In this document: positions 1 through 9,460 of the stretch, piece by piece
How the letters are laid out: each line of letters starts with the position of its first letter
Position numbering within the stretch: position 1 is the stretch's first letter
Assembly (NCBI GenBank): GCA_035604035.1
Contig: DATNJF010000260.1
Coordinates: 1 to 16,886 of the forward strand
Reading direction: 5' to 3'
DNA: 16,886 nucleotides
From: DATARH01 sp035604035
Lineage (GTDB): Bacteria > Pseudomonadota > Alphaproteobacteria > ATCC43930 > CGMCC-115725
Program-made: the position numbers and the translations under genes
Notes under the pieces: model-generated
Seen by the model: the letters and a program-made list of their open reading frames with translations, nothing else
Told to the model about the DNA's origin: nothing
Databases searched by the model: none

Positions 1-43
1 GGTTCAGCGTCAGCCGCTGCTGCCGCTCCAATATCTCCAGCAT
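1..43 (-). CDS. 5' end of an unidentified gene (partial)
   Basis: Only the first 14 codons lie in the window, reading leftward from an ATG at 43-41; the peptide is MLEILERQQRLTLN. The start is supported by a strong Shine-Dalgarno sequence, GGGAGGG, four bases before the ATG. The peptide is too short to assign a family. The 256 bases between this start and the lipoprotein gene at 300 hold no gene I can support. They include a run of seven T at about 88-94 and presumably the promoters of both divergent genes, but I found no convincing -35/-10 pair. Confidence 0.4.
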   Translation of the reverse strand, partial: MLEILERQQRLTLN

Positions 44-299
44 CGCGCCCTCCCGTTCGGCCCCGACGAGCGGCGATGCGAAGCGGCTTTTTTTACGGCG
101 GCGGGTTCGGTTATTCGTACAGAGCTTTCTTGCGCAGCCGAAAAGCGGTTTATGGTGATTGCATCGACCGTTAGGGCGTCAGCAGCATAGCGGCAGTCTG
201 TCGCAGTCGGCAAGCGATGCGCCTCGTTTTCTGCTTGCGCCCTCCCGGAGAAATCCCGAAAACGGCGCGCGTCGTCGCATCCGCCGTCGGGAGGGATAA

Positions 300-641
300 A
301 TGCGCTTTCGAGCGTGGGTTTCGGGTTTGTTGTGCCTTGCGGCATGCTCGTCGACCCCCAGTGACGCGTCAAAGGTGACGCTTCACAATTCCGAGTGGAA
401 CCACGTTAACGTTCAGATCGTCATCACGCGCAGCGCCAATTGCGACGATCGCGGGCCGGAATTCGTCGGCTCCCAGGATTTGGTCATGCACAAGGACGAG
501 TCGAAAACCGTCATCGCGCTCAACGGCACTAGCGTCTGCTGGCGGCACGACCGCTTTCCAAACAAGCCGAACCCGGGCGAGTGGTCCGGCTGGAGCCGTG
601 CAATCCCGTTCCCCGGCGAGAACACCACGACCGATTTGTAG
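300..641 (+). CDS. Small putative lipoprotein, function unknown
   Basis: A 113-residue protein. It starts with a short basic n-region (MRFR), a hydrophobic stretch, and a lipobox L13-A14-A15-C16, so Cys16 is the likely lipidated residue after signal peptidase II cleavage. The mature part is about 98 residues, hydrophilic, with a Trp-rich C-terminal third and two further cysteines (C48 and C80) that could form a disulfide in the periplasm. The start is chosen because GGGAGGG lies four bases upstream and the signal sequence begins there. I recognise no family. The gene stands alone, divergent from the partial gene at 43. Its stop codon is separated by four bases from the stop of the convergent transporter gene. 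The lipoprotein call rests on the N-terminus; the function is unknown. Confidence 0.6.
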   Translation: MRFRAWVSGLLCLAACSSTPSDASKVTLHNSEWNHVNVQIVITRSANCDDRGPEFVGSQDLVMHKDESKTVIALNGTSVCWRHDRFPNKPNPGEWSGWSRAIPFPGENTTTDL

Positions 642-645
642 GTGG

Positions 646-1527
646 TCAACTCAACCGGGGGCGGAGCCTTAGCTGTTCCCCCAGCACCGTCGCCAGCGCG
701 GCGCCGATCAGCGCCATCGCGAGCAGATCGTGCGGACCGAGGCGCTCGCCGGTCATCAACGCGCTGGCTGATACGGCAACGCAAGGCACGGCGAGCGAGC
801 TGATGCCGCTGACGCTGGCCGGCAAGACCCGCACGATACGGAACCAGGCGAAATAGGCGATGCCGTTCGAGATCACCCCGAGGAACAGCAGCGCCAGCCA
901 ATGCACCGGCATGACCGAAGCCAGATCGGGCGGGAAGCTCACGATCAGCCAGATAAAAATCAGCGGGACGAGACCGATCACTAGCTGCCAGAACGCCACG
1001 GCTGATGAATTGGCGCGCCAGCGGCGGCGCTTGAGCCAGACTGTGCCCAGTCCGAAAGCCATCGCCGCGACCAGGGCCAGCGCCGCGCCAAGCGGCGCGT
1101 TGCGCAGGCTCGATAGATCCTGCGATACCATGCTTACAACCGCGGCGGCGCCAAGCGTCAGCGCGACGAGGCGCGGCGCGGTGAACCGTTCGCCGAGCAA
1201 CGGGCGGGCAAACAGGCTGGCCCAGATCGGCATCGTGTAGATCAGCATCGAGGTCCGCCCGGGGCTCATCAGATACATGCCCAAGGTCATGCAGATCGGC
1301 ATGATCGTCATGTAGAGCAGCGCCGTTATAACGAGATCGGGCCAGGCCTCCCGCTCGACCCTAAAGGAAATGCCGGACAGCATCCCTTGGCCTCCCAGGG
1401 CCGCGGCGCCGAGTATTTGCACCAGAACTCGCAGGGTTAGGATGTCAAAGCCGCCGAGGGCGATCCCGGTCACCGGATAAGCCACGCCCCAGCTGAACCA
1501 GGTTACTGGCAGCAACAGAAACGCCAT
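646..1527 (-). CDS. EamA/DMT-family membrane transporter
   Basis: A 293-residue, very hydrophobic protein with about ten predicted membrane segments, arranged as two homologous EamA halves (roughly residues 1-135 and 148-282). That is the usual architecture and length of the drug/metabolite transporter superfamily. Short charged loops separate the helices, and a basic loop (WLKRRRWR, about residue 165) lies at the start of the second half. Members export amino acids, metabolites or drugs across the inner membrane; the substrate cannot be read from sequence. The start ATG at 1527 is preceded on the minus strand by GGGGAGGAA. The gene is divergent from the ThDP-enzyme operon across a 113-bp gap with a palindrome, so it could export or import that pathway's substrate. 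That link is inference. The family call is firm. Confidence 0.85.
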   Translation of the reverse strand: MAFLLLPVTWFSWGVAYPVTGIALGGFDILTLRVLVQILGAAALGGQGMLSGISFRVEREAWPDLVITALLYMTIMPICMTLGMYLMSPGRTSMLIYTMPIWASLFARPLLGERFTAPRLVALTLGAAAVVSMVSQDLSSLRNAPLGAALALVAAMAFGLGTVWLKRRRWRANSSAVAFWQLVIGLVPLIFIWLIVSFPPDLASVMPVHWLALLFLGVISNGIAYFAWFRIVRVLPASVSGISSLAVPCVAVSASALMTGERLGPHDLLAMALIGAALATVLGEQLRLRPRLS

Positions 1528-1556
1528 TTCCTCCCCTTCGCTCGCGCCTCACCCGC

Positions 1557-1578
1557 GCGACGTGCCGGTATACGTCGC
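1557..1578. promoter_or_regulatory. Inverted repeat, candidate operator between divergent genes
   Basis: Perfect 7-base arms GCGACGT (1557-1563) and ACGTCGC (1572-1578) flank an 8-base spacer. The 22-base element lies in the 113-bp gap between the transporter start (1527) and the ThDP-enzyme start (1641). Its size and position suit a dimeric regulator controlling both directions. No regulator gene is adjacent in the window, so the binding protein is unknown. A weak promoter for the rightward operon may be TTTCCT (1583-1588), 17 bases, CGTATT (1606-1611), which would place the palindrome just upstream of the -35. Confidence 0.4.
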
Positions 1579-1640
1579 CCGGTTTCCTGTCCTAAGCTAG
1601 CCGCTCGTATTGCAGATCAGCCAAGCGCCGGGAGAATTCG

Positions 1641-3287
1641 ATGCAGGTCATCAACGCAATCGCCAAAATCCTCAAGAAGGAAGGGATCGAGTGGCTGATC
1701 GGCTACCCGGTCAATCCGATTATCGAGGGCGCGGCCCAGGAGGATATTCGCACGATCATGGTGCGCCAGGAGCGTATCGGCCTGCATATGTGCGACGCGG
1801 TTGCCAAGACCAGCTCGGGCGACAAGATCGGGGTCTTCGTGATGCAGCACGGGCCTGGCACCGAGAACGCGTTTGGCGGCGTCGCGCAATCCTACGGCGA
1901 TTCCACTCCGGTGGTGGTGCTGCCGGCCGGTTATGCGCGCAATATCAATCAGGTTCACCCGAACTTCAACGCCGCGCTCAATTTTCGGCACGTCACCAAG
2001 TCGTCCGAGCAGGTGACCGTCGCCGAGGCGACGGTCGAAGCACTACGCCGGGCCTTCACCCAGGTGCGCAACGGACGCCCCGGCCCGGTTTTGGTCGAAT
2101 TCCCCACCGATATTCTGCGCGCCGAAGTCCCGGATGAGCTCGTCGCCGAATACAAGGCCGCGCCGCGGTTGAAGAGCGGCCCCGACCCGCAATCGGTCTC
2201 GAAGATCGCCGAGGCGCTGGTTGCGGCGCAGCGGCCGGTCATTCATGCCGGCCAGGGCGTCCATTACGCCAAGGCGTGGCCGCAGCTGAAGGCGCTCGCC
2301 GAATTGCTCGAGGCGCCGGTGATGACCACGCTCGGCGGCAAGAGCTCGTTCCCCGAGAGCCATCCGCTGTCGCTCGGCTCCGGCGGCATCGGCATCGGCG
2401 AGCATCTCTGGCACTTCCTGCAAAACGCCGACACGATCTTCGGCATCGGCTGCAGCTTCACGCGGACGAGCTTCGGCACCGCGATGCCCAAGGGGAAGAA
2501 GATCATCCACGCGACGCTCGACCCCTACGCCATCAACAAGGACGTTCCGGTCGATCTCGCCGCGGTCGGCGACGCCGGTCTGACGCTCGACGCGGTTCTC
2601 GAGGAGGTCAAGGACCGCCTCAAAGGCAAGGTGCGCGACCGGCTCGCCGGCGTCACGCGCGAAATCCGCGGCCACCGCGAGGAGTGGATGGGCAAGTGGA
2701 TGCACCGGCTGACCGCGGACACAACGCCGATTTCGCCCTATCGCGTCGTCTGGGACCTGCTGCACACGGTCGATGTCGACAACACGATCATCACTCATGA
2801 CGCCGGCAGCCCGCGCGATCAGATCTCGCCGTTCTGGCAGAGCAACAAGCCGCTCTCCTATCTCGGCTGGGGCAAGACCACCCAGCTCGGCTATGGCTTG
2901 GGCCTGGCGATGGGTGCAAAGCTCGCCAACCCCGACAAGCTCTGCGTCAATTTCTGGGGCGACGCTGCGATCGGCTTCACCGGTATGGATTTTGAGACCG
3001 CAGTGCGCGAGCGGCTGCCAATCCTGTCGATCCTGTCGAACAATTTCTCGATGGCGATCGAGCTGAAGGTGATGCCGATCTCGACCGAGAAGTATCGCTC
3101 GACCGACATCAGCGGTAATTACGCCGACTTCGCCAAGGCGCTCGGCGGCTACGGCCAACGCGTCAACGAGCCGGGCCAGATCAAGGAAGCGATCAAGCGC
3201 GGCATCCAGAAGACCAAGGACGGCGTGCCGGCCCTCTTGGAATTCATCACCGAGAAGGCGGTCGACGTTTCGCGGTACCCGCAATAG
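1641..3287 (+). CDS. Thiamine diphosphate-dependent enzyme, acetolactate synthase-like
   Basis: A 548-residue protein with the three-domain layout of the ThDP-dependent decarboxylase/acetolactate synthase superfamily. The N-terminal PYR domain (about 1-170) carries the cofactor-activating Glu at E44 in MVRQERIGLHM. A central domain spans about 180-330. The C-terminal PP domain contains the Mg/ThDP motif, starting G440-D441-A442 and closing with N467-N468, the normal spacing. Such enzymes decarboxylate or ligate 2-oxo acids. Sequence does not reveal the substrate, and the protein is not an obvious IlvB because no small subunit follows. The start has GGAGAA upstream. The downstream DUF6614-like gene starts seven bases after the stop and a cupin gene follows, so the three probably form one operon. 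The superfamily assignment is secure; the reaction is unknown. Confidence 0.85.
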   Translation: MQVINAIAKILKKEGIEWLIGYPVNPIIEGAAQEDIRTIMVRQERIGLHMCDAVAKTSSGDKIGVFVMQHGPGTENAFGGVAQSYGDSTPVVVLPAGYARNINQVHPNFNAALNFRHVTKSSEQVTVAEATVEALRRAFTQVRNGRPGPVLVEFPTDILRAEVPDELVAEYKAAPRLKSGPDPQSVSKIAEALVAAQRPVIHAGQGVHYAKAWPQLKALAELLEAPVMTTLGGKSSFPESHPLSLGSGGIGIGEHLWHFLQNADTIFGIGCSFTRTSFGTAMPKGKKIIHATLDPYAINKDVPVDLAAVGDAGLTLDAVLEEVKDRLKGKVRDRLAGVTREIRGHREEWMGKWMHRLTADTTPISPYRVVWDLLHTVDVDNTIITHDAGSPRDQISPFWQSNKPLSYLGWGKTTQLGYGLGLAMGAKLANPDKLCVNFWGDAAIGFTGMDFETAVRERLPILSILSNNFSMAIELKVMPISTEKYRSTDISGNYADFAKALGGYGQRVNEPGQIKEAIKRGIQKTKDGVPALLEFITEKAVDVSRYPQ

Positions 3288-3294
3288 GAGACCG

Positions 3295-3645
3295 ATGGAC
3301 GTCTACCACATCTGGTTCGACCTCAAGCCGGGCGTTCGCGACACCGAGTTCACCGCGAGCGCCCGTGCCTATCTCGACCGGCTGAGGGAAGGCGGCCACC
3401 TTGTTTCCTACCGCATCACCCGGCGCAAGCTTGGCCTCGGCCCGCCGCGGCTGCGCGAGTGGCACGTCACCATCGATTTCGAGAATTTGACGCAGCTGGA
3501 TACCGCGTTCGGCCAGGTCTCGGCGCGGGCCGACCCGGTCGAAAGCTTCCATCACGCAGTCAATTCCAAGGTCGAGAACGCATTCTTTGCGCTATACCGC
3601 GACTTCCCCGATCCGCACCGGGTGACCGGCCAGGAGAAATTCTGA
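3295..3645 (+). CDS. DUF6614-like small protein
   Basis: A 116-residue soluble protein, without signal peptide or membrane segment. It begins MDVYHIWFDLKPG and resembles the uncharacterised DUF6614 family, small proteins with the look of a ferredoxin-like alpha/beta barrel fold. I name the family from memory without a database search. The start is seven bases after the stop of the ThDP enzyme, and its Shine-Dalgarno AGGAG (3286-3290) overlaps that stop codon, so translation is probably coupled. It is followed 11 bases later by the cupin gene. Small dimeric ferredoxin-like proteins of this kind often act as isomerases, monooxygenases or accessory subunits, and a role in the same pathway as its neighbours is likely. 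Its biochemical function is not known. Confidence 0.65.
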   Translation: MDVYHIWFDLKPGVRDTEFTASARAYLDRLREGGHLVSYRITRRKLGLGPPRLREWHVTIDFENLTQLDTAFGQVSARADPVESFHHAVNSKVENAFFALYRDFPDPHRVTGQEKF

Positions 3646-3656
3646 AGGAGGACATC

Positions 3657-4103
3657 ATGCCGCTGCCGCAAGACATCCGCCCCGTCTTCCAGGACATCCA
3701 GGACACGCTGATCCGCTCCGACGCGCCGTGGATCGAGCAGACCCCGCTCTCCAAGGTCAAGGTGCTGTGGATCGGCCGCGAAACCGGCACCTGGGCCTCG
3801 CTGCATCATTGGAAGAAGGGATATGCCGCCCCGCCGCACAAGCATCTTGGCGGCGCGCATGTGTGGATCGTTTCGGGCAAGCTGCAGGTGCGCGATGGCA
3901 CGCTCGACGCCGGCGATTATGTCTACGAGCCGTCGGGGGTGCTGCACGACGCGACGACGGCGCTCGAGGACACAACCTACCTCTTCATCGCCACCGGGCC
4001 GGTGCTGTTCTTCGACGAGAACGGCTTTACCCGCTACACCAATTGGGAGGTGATGGAGAAGCTTCGCGCCTCGGCCGAGAAGCTGCCGCAAGCCGCGGAG
4101 TAG
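3657..4103 (+). CDS. Cupin-domain protein, ChrR/acetylacetone dioxygenase-like
   Basis: A 148-residue single-domain cupin. Cupin motif 1 is visible as G55...H61-K-H63....H68......G74. The position usually held by Glu is taken by His68. Motif 2 is G86-D-Y-V-Y-E-P92-S-G94-V-L-H97. H61, H63, H68 and H97 could form a three- or four-His metal site as in 2,4'-dihydroxyacetophenone dioxygenase and the acetylacetone-cleaving enzyme, which use non-haem iron to break C-C bonds. The ATG at 3657 was chosen because a near-perfect Shine-Dalgarno, AAGGAGG (3645-3651), lies five bases upstream; the frame stays open further 5' but that part overlaps the previous gene. It is the last gene of the three-gene operon. 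Dioxygenase activity is inference; a non-catalytic binding cupin is possible. Confidence 0.8.
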   Translation: MPLPQDIRPVFQDIQDTLIRSDAPWIEQTPLSKVKVLWIGRETGTWASLHHWKKGYAAPPHKHLGGAHVWIVSGKLQVRDGTLDAGDYVYEPSGVLHDATTALEDTTYLFIATGPVLFFDENGFTRYTNWEVMEKLRASAEKLPQAAE

Positions 4104-4107
4104 AAGC

Positions 4108-4452
4108 TCAATCGTGGCGCTCGCGGCTGTCCGTGGGCGCCTCGGCGCGTTCTGACATCCCGTAGTCGCGGATGACTGATGCGATCCGCAGCCGGTAGTC
4201 CCGGAACAGCTCGCTGCGGCCTTTTGCCTGGGCCATCCGGTGCGCCTCGACCCGCCGCCATTCGGCGATCGCCGCGTCGTCCCGCCAGAACGACAGCGAC
4301 AGCACCTTGCCCGGGTCGGTCAGGCTCTGGAACCGCTCGATCGAAATGAACCCGTCGATCTGTTCGAGGCGCGGTCTGAGCGCCGCGGCGATGTCGAGAT
4401 ATTCCTGGCGGCCTTCCTCTTTCGGCCAAACTTCGAAGATCACGGCGTGCAT
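4108..4452 (-). CDS. Antibiotic biosynthesis monooxygenase (ABM) domain protein
   Basis: A 114-residue protein with one ABM-type ferredoxin-like domain over residues 1-95. It shows the typical core GFISIERFQSL (about 38-48), followed by LSLSFWRDDAAIAEWR and HRMAQAKGR, as in small haem- or quinone-type ABM monooxygenases and related proteins. The last 15-20 residues are charged and probably disordered. Start ATG at 4452 is supported by GGGAGA six bases upstream; the frame is open further 5' but runs into the divergent intergenic region. Its stop is four bases from the stop of the convergent cupin gene. It is divergent from the flavoprotein dehydrogenase gene across 86 bp. Family members have varied activities, so no substrate is proposed. 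Confidence 0.75.
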   Translation of the reverse strand: MHAVIFEVWPKEEGRQEYLDIAAALRPRLEQIDGFISIERFQSLTDPGKVLSLSFWRDDAAIAEWRRVEAHRMAQAKGRSELFRDYRLRIASVIRDYGMSERAEAPTDSRERHD

Positions 4453-4538
4453 CAAGGGTCTCCCGGCGGCGAGGACACTCAACATACCTGCTAACGCCGT
4501 CGAGAGGTTACGATGGCGGCCGAAATGAGGATCGCGCG

Positions 4539-5960
4539 ATGACCACTGACTACGGTGGGCTGATCGGCCGGCTGCGCCAGGTTCTGGGACCAAGCGGCAT
4601 CCTGACCGACCGCGCCGACACCGACCCTTATTGCGAGGATTGGCGGCGCCTCTATCACGGCAAGACGCCGGCGGTGCTGCGGCCCGCCAACACGGCCGAG
4701 GTCGCCGATGCGGTACGGCTGTGCGCGGAGGCCCGCGTGCCGATCGTACCGATGGGTGGCAACACGTCGATGGTCGGCGGCGCCGCGGTCAGCGAGGACG
4801 GGTCGCAGATCATCCTCTCGCTGTCGCGCATGAACCGCGTGCGCGGCATCGACCCCGTGGACATGACCATGGAGATCGAGGCCGGCGTCACCCTGAGGGC
4901 GGCGCAGATCGCCGCCGAGGAGGCCGACTGCCTGCTGCCGCTATCGATCAACTCGGAGGGGTCGGCGCAGATTGGCGGCGTGCTCGCGACCAATGCCGGC
5001 GGCAACAACACGGTGCGCTATGGCAACGCCCGCGACCTTGTGCTCGGTCTCGAGGTCGTGCTGCCCGACGGGCAGGTGTGGAACGGGATGCGGCGCTTGC
5101 ACAAGGACAACACAGGTTATTGCCTGCGCCAGCTTTTCGTCGGCAGCGAAGGGACGCTCGGCATCATCACCGCGGCGGTGCTGAAGCTCTTTCCGCGGCC
5201 GCGCGAGGTCGAGGTCGCGCTCTGCGCGGTCGCCTCGCCCGAGGCGGCGTTGCAGCTCTTCCAGGCCTGCCAGCAGCACGATCCGGCGGCGATCCAAGCT
5301 TTCGAATACATGTCGGGCGAGGGGATGGCCCTGGTCGAGCGCTACATCTCCGACGCCAAGCCGCCTCTCAACGCCCCGGCGGCGCATTTTGTGCTCCTTG
5401 AGCTGGCGACGCCGCGCGAGGGTGCCGGGCTGCGCGCTGCGCTTGAACAGCTGCTCGCTGTCGCGATGGAAAACGGCATCGTCATCGATGCGGTCATCGC
5501 CGAAAGCGGAGCGCAGCGCGCGGCGATCTGGAAACTGCGCGAGGAGCATTCCGAGGCGCAAAAGCGCGCCGGCGCCTCGGTTAAGAATGACATCTCGGTG
5601 CCGGTGTCGAAGGTGCCGGAGCTGATCCGCCGCGCGACTGCCGCATGCGAGCGGCTAGTCCCTAGCATTCGCTGCGTGCCCTTTGGCCATCTTGGCGACG
5701 GCAACATCCATTTCAATCTCGTGCAGCCCGAGGGCGGTGACGGCGTCGCCTTTCTCGCCCGCGACCACGAGCTGATGGACGCGGTCAACGAGATCGTTCG
5801 CGACCTCGACGGCAGCTTCTCGGCCGAGCACGGGATCGGCCGCCTCAAGCCCTACATGATGCCGGAGTGGCGCGGTGGTGCCGAACTTGAGCTAATGCGC
5901 CGGATCAAGACGGCGCTCGATCCCGAAGGGCTACTTAACCCGGGAAAGCTGCTGCCCTAG
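4539..5960 (+). CDS. FAD-binding D-2-hydroxyacid dehydrogenase (GlcD/D2HGDH-type)
   Basis: A 473-residue flavoprotein of the vanillyl-alcohol oxidase/PCMH superfamily. The FAD-binding domain (about 45-225) has the signature stretches PMGGNTSMVGG (71-81), INSEGSAQIGG (137-147), TNAGGNNTVRYGNARD (151-166) and GSEGTLGII (202-210). The C-terminal substrate domain holds the metal-binding H384-L-G-D-G-N-I-H391 and the closing E430-H431-G-I-G. These are hallmarks of D-2-hydroxyglutarate, D-lactate and glycolate dehydrogenases. Length fits the D-2-hydroxyglutarate dehydrogenase group, which oxidises the D-hydroxyacid to a 2-oxo acid and passes electrons to a quinone or electron-transfer flavoprotein. 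The exact substrate is not certain. ATG 4539 follows GAGG by eight bases. The stop codon overlaps that of convergent moeA in the palindrome CTAG (5957-5960). Confidence 0.88.
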   Translation: MTTDYGGLIGRLRQVLGPSGILTDRADTDPYCEDWRRLYHGKTPAVLRPANTAEVADAVRLCAEARVPIVPMGGNTSMVGGAAVSEDGSQIILSLSRMNRVRGIDPVDMTMEIEAGVTLRAAQIAAEEADCLLPLSINSEGSAQIGGVLATNAGGNNTVRYGNARDLVLGLEVVLPDGQVWNGMRRLHKDNTGYCLRQLFVGSEGTLGIITAAVLKLFPRPREVEVALCAVASPEAALQLFQACQQHDPAAIQAFEYMSGEGMALVERYISDAKPPLNAPAAHFVLLELATPREGAGLRAALEQLLAVAMENGIVIDAVIAESGAQRAAIWKLREEHSEAQKRAGASVKNDISVPVSKVPELIRRATAACERLVPSIRCVPFGHLGDGNIHFNLVQPEGGDGVAFLARDHELMDAVNEIVRDLDGSFSAEHGIGRLKPYMMPEWRGGAELELMRRIKTALDPEGLLNPGKLLP

Positions 5961-7171
5961 AGCGGCCAAGCGCCGCCTGGAAACAAGATAACCGGCACCC
6001 GCGTCCCAACTGTCGCGGCGGGCGCGTGCGGCGGGCGGATCACCAGGCAATCCGACGACGCGAGCGGCCGCATCATCGACGAGTCCTGCACCTCGAACGG
6101 CATGGCTTCGAGCGTGCCATCGGCGGCACGGCTGAGCGTCGAACGCAGGTAATCCTGCCGCCGGTCGTTCTGGCGCAGATCACGGCCGAGCCGCGCGGTG
6201 ACCTGTGGCTCGGCATTATCGGGCAAACCGGCGAGCCGCTCCATCGCCGGCTTCAGGAACAGCAGCGAGCACACCAGGGTCGATACCGGGTTGCCGGGCA
6301 GCCCGATCATCGGCGTGCCGCGATAGCTGCCCGACATCAGCGGTTTGCCAGGGCGCATCGCGATCTCCCAGAAATCGATCGCCAGCCCGTCTTCCGAGAG
6401 CACGCCGCGCACCAGATCGTGCTCGCCGACCGAGACACCGCCGGTCGACACCAGCAAATCGACGCCGCGAGCCCCGGCGGCGAAGCGGCGCAGCGCGTCG
6501 GCGTCGTCGGGCGCGTTGCCGAGCCCGACCGGCACGCCGCCGCAGGCGGTGACGAACGCCGCCAGCGCCAACGCGTTCGAGCTGACGATCTGATGCGGTC
6601 CGATCGGCTCGCCCGGCATCACCACCTCGTCGCCGGTCGAGAGGATGCCGACCATCGGTCGGCGGCGGACAAACAGCCACGGCCGGTTCATCGCCGCCGC
6701 AAGGCCGATATGGCGCGGGGTCAAGCGTGTCCCGGCATGAAGCAAGACATCGCCCTCGGAGAAATCGAGCCCGGCGCGGCGGACATAGCGACCGAGCGGC
6801 GCGCCCTCGACCACCCTTACCGTATCGCCGTCGCGCTCGGTGTCCTCCTGAATGACGATCGTGTCGGCGCCTTGGGGCAGCGGCGCGCCGGTAAAGATGC
6901 GCGCGGTTTCTCCCTTGCCGACGATGCCGCCGAACCCGGCGCCGGCCGGGATTTCGGCGACGATGCGCAGGTTGGTCGGGACCTTCTCGACATCGGCGGC
7001 GCGCACCGCGTAGCCGTCCATCGCCGAGACCGCGAAAGGCGGCTGGGTCCTGCGCGCCGCGACATCCTCGGCGAGCACCCGGCCAACAGCATCGGAGATC
7101 GATACCTGCTCGGCAGGCAGGGCGGTGAGCGGCGCCGACAGCCGCGCCAGGGCTTCCTCGACCGAGATCAT
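5957..7171 (-). CDS. moeA: Molybdopterin molybdenumtransferase MoeA
   Basis: A 404-residue protein of normal MoeA length. MoeA inserts molybdate into adenylylated molybdopterin in the last step of molybdenum cofactor synthesis, in the cytoplasm. Visible motifs are PPFAVSAMDGYAV (44-56), the MoCF-domain LSTGDEVV (177-184), the molybdopterin-binding VSTGGVSVGEHD (241-252), MRPGKPL (272-278) and GLPGNPVST (290-298). The C-terminal barrel domain follows. Start ATG 7171 has GGGAGAG seven bases upstream, inside the end of the preceding reading frame. The gap from the preceding stop is only four bases, so it is cotranscribed and probably translationally coupled to trpD and the trpC-moaC frame. In many alphaproteobacteria lexA follows moeA; here a convergent flavoprotein gene takes that place. 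Confidence 0.95.
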   Translation of the reverse strand: MISVEEALARLSAPLTALPAEQVSISDAVGRVLAEDVAARRTQPPFAVSAMDGYAVRAADVEKVPTNLRIVAEIPAGAGFGGIVGKGETARIFTGAPLPQGADTIVIQEDTERDGDTVRVVEGAPLGRYVRRAGLDFSEGDVLLHAGTRLTPRHIGLAAAMNRPWLFVRRRPMVGILSTGDEVVMPGEPIGPHQIVSSNALALAAFVTACGGVPVGLGNAPDDADALRRFAAGARGVDLLVSTGGVSVGEHDLVRGVLSEDGLAIDFWEIAMRPGKPLMSGSYRGTPMIGLPGNPVSTLVCSLLFLKPAMERLAGLPDNAEPQVTARLGRDLRQNDRRQDYLRSTLSRAADGTLEAMPFEVQDSSMMRPLASSDCLVIRPPHAPAATVGTRVPVILFPGGAWPL

Positions 7172-7175
7172 GGCT

Positions 7176-8449
<1,274 letters not shown>

Positions 8450-8453
<4 letters not shown>

Positions 8454-9460
8454 TTGTTGGTCTCCGCGACCAGCCGGGCGAGCACCGCCGCCGCCTTGCC
8501 GCTGTCGATTGTGTCGGCGGCGATGGCCACGCCCTCGCGCAAATTCGCGGCGCGGCCGGCGACGATCAGTGCCGCCGCGGTGTTGAGCAGCACGATGTCG
8601 CGCAACGGGCCTTTCTCGCCGGCCAGCACGCCGCGCATCAGCGCCGCGTTGTGCGCCGGCTCGCCGCCCTTGAGCTCGTCGAGGGTGGCGCGCGGCAACC
8701 CGGCATCCTCCGGCGTCACCTCGAAGCTGCGCACCTTGCCGTCCTTGAACTCGGCGACGATTGTCGTTCCGGTCGTGGTCAGCTCGTCCATGCCCGAGCC
8801 GTGCACGACCCAGACATGCTCGGCGCCGAGCCGGCCCAGCACCTCGGCCATCGGCACCACCCATTCGGGTGCGTACGCGCCGACCAGCAGGCGCTTGGCC
8901 CCGGCTGGGTTCGACAGCGGCCCCAGCAGGTTGAAGATCGTCCTTGTGCCAAGCTCCACCCGAGTCGGTCCGACGTGACGGGTCGCCCCGTGGTGGCGCG
9001 GCGCCATCAGAAAGCAGATGCCGATCTCGTTGAGGCAGCGCTGCACGATCGCCATGTCGCAATCGATGTTGACCCCAAGCGCCGTCAGCACGTCGGCGGC
9101 GCCGGATTTTGACGAAAAGGCGCGATTGCCGTGCTTGGCCACTGGCACGCCGGCGCCCGCGACGACAAGCCCGGTGGCGGTTGAAATATTGAACGAGCCG
9201 GAGGCGTCGCCGCCGGTGCCGACCGTGTCGATCGTGCCCGGCGGCGCGGTGATCGCCAGCGCCTTCGAGCGCATGATGCGCGCCGCGCCGGCGATCTCGT
9301 CGACCGTCTCGCCGCGCACGCGCATGCCCATGAGCAGCCCGCCCATTTGTGATGGCGTGGCGTTGCCCGACATGATGATCTCGAACGCCTCCTCGGCCTC
9401 CGCCTCGCTCAGCCGGTGGCCGGCGGCGACGCGCGCGAGCAGCGGGCGCAGATCGCTCAT
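8450..9460 (-). CDS. trpD: Anthranilate phosphoribosyltransferase
   Basis: A 336-residue TrpD, which transfers phosphoribose from PRPP to anthranilate, the second step of the tryptophan branch. The PRPP-binding motif GTGGDASGSFNIST lies near residue 80. It is followed by VAKHGNRAFSSKSGAADVLTALG, which carries anthranilate- and Mg-binding residues, and later VVHGSGMDELT. The start was placed at ATG 9460 (MSDLRPLLARV) because GGAGAAGG lies five bases upstream and it matches the family N-terminus; the frame is open for 31 more codons but these cross into the opposite gene. The stop overlaps the trpC start (GTGA). TrpD is not fused to a glutamine amidotransferase here; that domain is on TrpE. It heads an operon trpD, trpC-moaC, moeA transcribed leftward from the short gap with the GFA gene. 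Confidence 0.95.

Noticed and set aside
2043..3284. A 413-codon minus-strand frame opposite the ThDP enzyme
   Set aside because: Low-complexity composition, no motif and no ribosome binding site; the plus strand carries an intact known family.
8454..9062. Upstream extension of the trpC-moaC frame by 203 codons into trpD
   Set aside because: That stretch is the wrong frame of trpD, and the GTG at 8453 sits in a GTGA overlap with the trpD stop and gives the normal TrpC N-terminus.
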